A DNA stretch of 64,000 bases, from the NCBI RefSeq assembly GCF_026004115.1, contig NZ_BPIM01000001.1:434001-498000 (forward strand). Direction: 5' to 3'. Shown one piece after another: positions 61,951-64,000 of the stretch. This DNA is from Meiothermus sp. GTDB lineage: Bacteria; Deinococcota; Deinococci; Deinococcales; Thermaceae. Within the stretch, counting starts at the first letter, position 1. Every line of letters starts with the position of its first letter. The translations under genes were made by a program, and so were the position numbers. The notes under the pieces are model-generated. The model saw only the letters and a program-made list of their open reading frames with translations, was not told the DNA's origin and searched no databases.

Positions 61951-62581
61951 AATGGGCCAGCGTGAGTGGGCCATTGTCGCCATGGTGGCGGCCGTGTTGC
62001 TGGGCCTGATGTGGTACTTCCTGATAACCCAGCCCCTGCAGGGCCGCATCCCAGAGATTCAGGCCGAAGTCGATCGCCTGACCACCGAACGGGATCGGGG
62101 TCGCGCAGCCCAACGGGCGCTGCCTCAGTTGCGTGAAACCATCGCCCGCTTGGATGCCGAACGCCAGCAGTTCCTGCGCGAGTTGCCGCCCACCGAGCAG
62201 CTAGGCCGGGTGCTGAGTTCCCTGGCCCAGACCGCCCGCGAGAGCGGGGTGGTCTTGCGCACCCTCAGCCGCGGGGCAGGCGACAACCAGGGCGTAGCCA
62301 ACGTGCGGGCCACCAACCTGGCCATGCAGGTCGAGTCTCCCTTCCCCGAGTTATATGTGTTCTTGCGCAACCTCGAGGGCTTCCAGCGCTTCGCTACGGT
62401 CTCGGGGCTCAACCTGACCCTCGGGGGGAGTGCTACCGCTACGGTAGGCCAGGCCACCAACCCCACCATCAACACCAGCCTGACCATGACCGTCTACACC
62501 TACACCGGACAGGCCCAGCCGGCCCAGGGTGGACAACCCCCACAGCCGGGTCAGCCTGGCCAGCCCGGAGGTCAGCCATGA
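61931..62581 (+). CDS. pilO: Type IV pilus protein PilO
   Basis: The 216-residue protein has one N-terminal helix (WAIVAMVAAVLLGLMWYFLI), a coiled coil (EIQAEVDRLTTERDRGR, RLDAERQQFLRELPP), and the PilO ferredoxin-like domain (FPELYVFLRNLEGFQRF). It ends in a Pro/Gln/Gly-rich tail. GTG 61931 lies eight bases after AGGAGGTGA. It pairs with PilN in the alignment complex. Confidence 0.92.
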   Translation: MVALLARMGQREWAIVAMVAAVLLGLMWYFLITQPLQGRIPEIQAEVDRLTTERDRGRAAQRALPQLRETIARLDAERQQFLRELPPTEQLGRVLSSLAQTARESGVVLRTLSRGAGDNQGVANVRATNLAMQVESPFPELYVFLRNLEGFQRFATVSGLNLTLGGSATATVGQATNPTINTSLTMTVYTYTGQAQPAQGGQPPQPGQPGQPGGQP

Positions 62582-63666
62582 ACTTCCTCCAGCGCATGCC
62601 CCAATCGGCCAAGGTGGCTCTGGTGGCAGCCCTGTTGGTGGGGGCCGTGGCGACCTGGTATCTGGGCTTCTTCCGGCCCAGCCAGACTGCGCAGCAGCCC
62701 ACCACCCCGACCCCCACACCTGCGCCGGTGGAGCCAGGCACGGCCACCAACCCCGCTACACCTCCTACCACCACCGCCCGGCCCCTCGAGGTGCTTCCCT
62801 TGCCCTTCCTGGTCACGGAAGCTGCCCGGCCCACCGAGCCAGCAGATCGGGGCGAAATTCCTGCCAGCGCGGCTTTGACCCGGCCTCGGGTAACGGTGCC
62901 GCCCAACCCCTTTGTACCCCTGGTCATCGAAACCACGCCGCCTGCCGTGGCCCAGCCCACCGGGCCGGCCCCGGCTATCGTCAGCCGGCCAACCCCCACC
63001 CCTCCGGTGGTTTCGCAACCCATCCCGAGCCAGATGGCCCGGGTGCAGGTGCGCCAGCCCGCCACCCCGTTGCCGCGCCCCAGCCTGCCGGGCACCCGGC
63101 CCACACCTGGGGTCACGACCTCTCCCACCAGCACCGCAACCCCTCCCACCCCCCCCTCCGGTCAGGCTCGCCTGGCCCAGGGGACTTCCCGTGCTAGCTT
63201 GCCTGGCTTGGTTAGCCTGGGTTCGGGTTCGCTGCCCATCCGGCTGGCCCCCCTGGACCGTGAACTGACCACCGTCCTGAGCGAAACCCCCAAGGAAGCA
63301 GCAGCCCTGGATATCGAACCTGGGACGGCCACTGCCACCGGCAGTGGCAGCCTGGATTTCGCGCGGGCCGAGATTGACGCCCGGCTGACCCAGGTGCTCG
63401 AGCCCCGCAGCAGCCTGGCCAGGGGCCAGGAAGCTGTACAGGAGAGCAACCTGGCCCGTTTCGTGCGCGAGCAAAACCTGAAGCTCTCGGGCGTAGTACT
63501 GGGGCCAACCAGCGTGGCCATTTTCCAGAGCAAAGATGGCTTTACGGTGCTGCCCGTGGGCCGTACCCTTCCCGGAAGCGATGTGCTGCTCAGAAGCCTG
63601 AGCGCCAAAGAAGCCCTCTTGGTACAAGGTTCGGAAACCCTGAACCTGACGATGGATAACCCCTAG
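62578..63666 (+). CDS. pilW: PilW-type type IV pilus/competence protein
   Basis: The 362-residue protein has one helix (KVALVAALLVGAVATWYLGF) followed by a long Pro/Thr-rich region and a small C-terminal domain (LKLSGVVLGPTSVAIFQSKDG, FTVLPVGRTLPGSDVLL) that resembles the PilP-type beta domain linking the alignment complex to the secretin. In Thermus the gene at this place is PilW. The ATG overlaps the pilO stop (ATGA). Confidence 0.82.
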   Translation: MNFLQRMPQSAKVALVAALLVGAVATWYLGFFRPSQTAQQPTTPTPTPAPVEPGTATNPATPPTTTARPLEVLPLPFLVTEAARPTEPADRGEIPASAALTRPRVTVPPNPFVPLVIETTPPAVAQPTGPAPAIVSRPTPTPPVVSQPIPSQMARVQVRQPATPLPRPSLPGTRPTPGVTTSPTSTATPPTPPSGQARLAQGTSRASLPGLVSLGSGSLPIRLAPLDRELTTVLSETPKEAAALDIEPGTATATGSGSLDFARAEIDARLTQVLEPRSSLARGQEAVQESNLARFVREQNLKLSGVVLGPTSVAIFQSKDGFTVLPVGRTLPGSDVLLRSLSAKEALLVQGSETLNLTMDNP

Positions 63667-63675
63667 GCGGTGAAT

Positions 63676-64000
63676 ATGAAGCGTTTTCTTGCCCTTTTGG
63701 TGGTGTTGAGTCTGGCGCTGGCCCAGGGTACTTTGCCCCGGGATGCGCGCTTCGACCAACCCGTAAGCAACATTGGCACCAACCTTCCCTTGCCCACCTT
63801 GCTCGACGCCCTGGCCCGCAGTGTGGGGCTCTCCCCCATCCTGCGCGATGTGCCTAACGTCAACGTCACGGCAGATATCGACAAAAAGCCCTTCCGTCAG
63901 GTCTGGGAACTGCTAATCAACACCTACGGGGACGGACGTATCACCTACGCCCTCCTGGACAACAACGTCATCGTGGTAGGGCCGAAGGAAGTAGTGGATC
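63676..64000 (+). CDS. pilQ: PilQ secretin (N-terminal part, cut by window end)
   Basis: A signal peptide (MKRFLALLVVLSLALAQG) is followed by a secretin N-terminal STN-like domain (LLDALARSVGLSPILRDVPN, VNVTADIDKKPFRQVWELL). The secretin forms the outer-membrane pore for pili and DNA uptake. GTG 63670 is an alternative start in frame. The rest lies beyond the window. Confidence 0.92.
   Translation, partial: MKRFLALLVVLSLALAQGTLPRDARFDQPVSNIGTNLPLPTLLDALARSVGLSPILRDVPNVNVTADIDKKPFRQVWELLINTYGDGRITYALLDNNVIVVGPKEVVD

Overview
The window looks like a chromosome segment of a thermophile of the family Thermaceae (Deinococcota), most probably Meiothermus or a close relative. Supporting signs are a LitR/LdrP regulator pair beside carotenoid genes, a Thermus-type homoisocitrate dehydrogenase, the pilM-N-O-W-Q gene order, a LonC-type protease with degenerate ATPase motifs, high GC, and many start codons placed 5-8 bases after a -10 box (leaderless pattern). 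No rRNA, CRISPR array, phage or intact insertion sequence was seen.

Region 1 (1-9.4 kb): carotenoid island. On the minus strand lie an acyltransferase, a CruF-type hydratase, a lycopene cyclase, a CrtO-like oxidoreductase, phytoene synthase and a methyltransferase. Divergent from these are litR (B12 photoreceptor repressor), ldrP (CRP family) and a nucleoside-sugar-epimerase-like SDR. The set fits a monocyclic, 1'-hydroxylated, glycosylated and perhaps acylated keto-carotenoid under light control.

Region 2 (9.4-40.1 kb): a 30-kb surface polysaccharide locus of the Wzx/Wzy type. It has a WecA-like initiator, flippase, polymerase and Wzz, three glycosyltransferases, a complete wbpA-B-D-E set for a 2,3-diacetamido uronic acid, two asparagine-synthase-like amidotransferases (probable uronamides), an O-acyltransferase, a NodB-like protein, a membrane-anchored epimerase and a DegT aminotransferase. 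Secreted proteins in it are two mosaic beta-helix proteins sharing long stretches of identical DNA, a copper-radical-oxidase-like lipoprotein with all five active-site residues, and a Big2/beta-propeller lipoprotein. Inverted copies of a ~115-bp repeat stand just outside each end; the right copy carries five tandem 38-bp units.

Region 3 (40.2-55 kb): housekeeping and stress genes: mutM, a WYL regulator with a divergent small ORF and SDR, ddl, a cupin, glgA, a gamma-glutamylcyclotransferase-like protein, a SagB-type oxidoreductase, glgC, lonC, an S41 protease-like protein, an aldo/keto reductase, and a fusion of three ATP-cones with a 2-phosphoglycerate-kinase-like domain.

Region 4 (55-64 kb): tRNA-Cys and tRNA-Val with promoter and terminator, a regulator with two sigma-region-4-like helix-turn-helix segments, a hypothetical protein, a free-standing 29-residue peptide gene with its own promoter and terminator, an HD-GYP membrane protein, a DUF5317-like protein, homoisocitrate dehydrogenase, and the pilM-N-O-W-Q operon, cut by the window end.

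No single region is a clearly new defence system. The best candidates for undescribed biology are the 29-residue peptide unit, the copper-radical oxidase and mosaic beta-helix pair in the polysaccharide locus, and the repeat element bracketing that locus.
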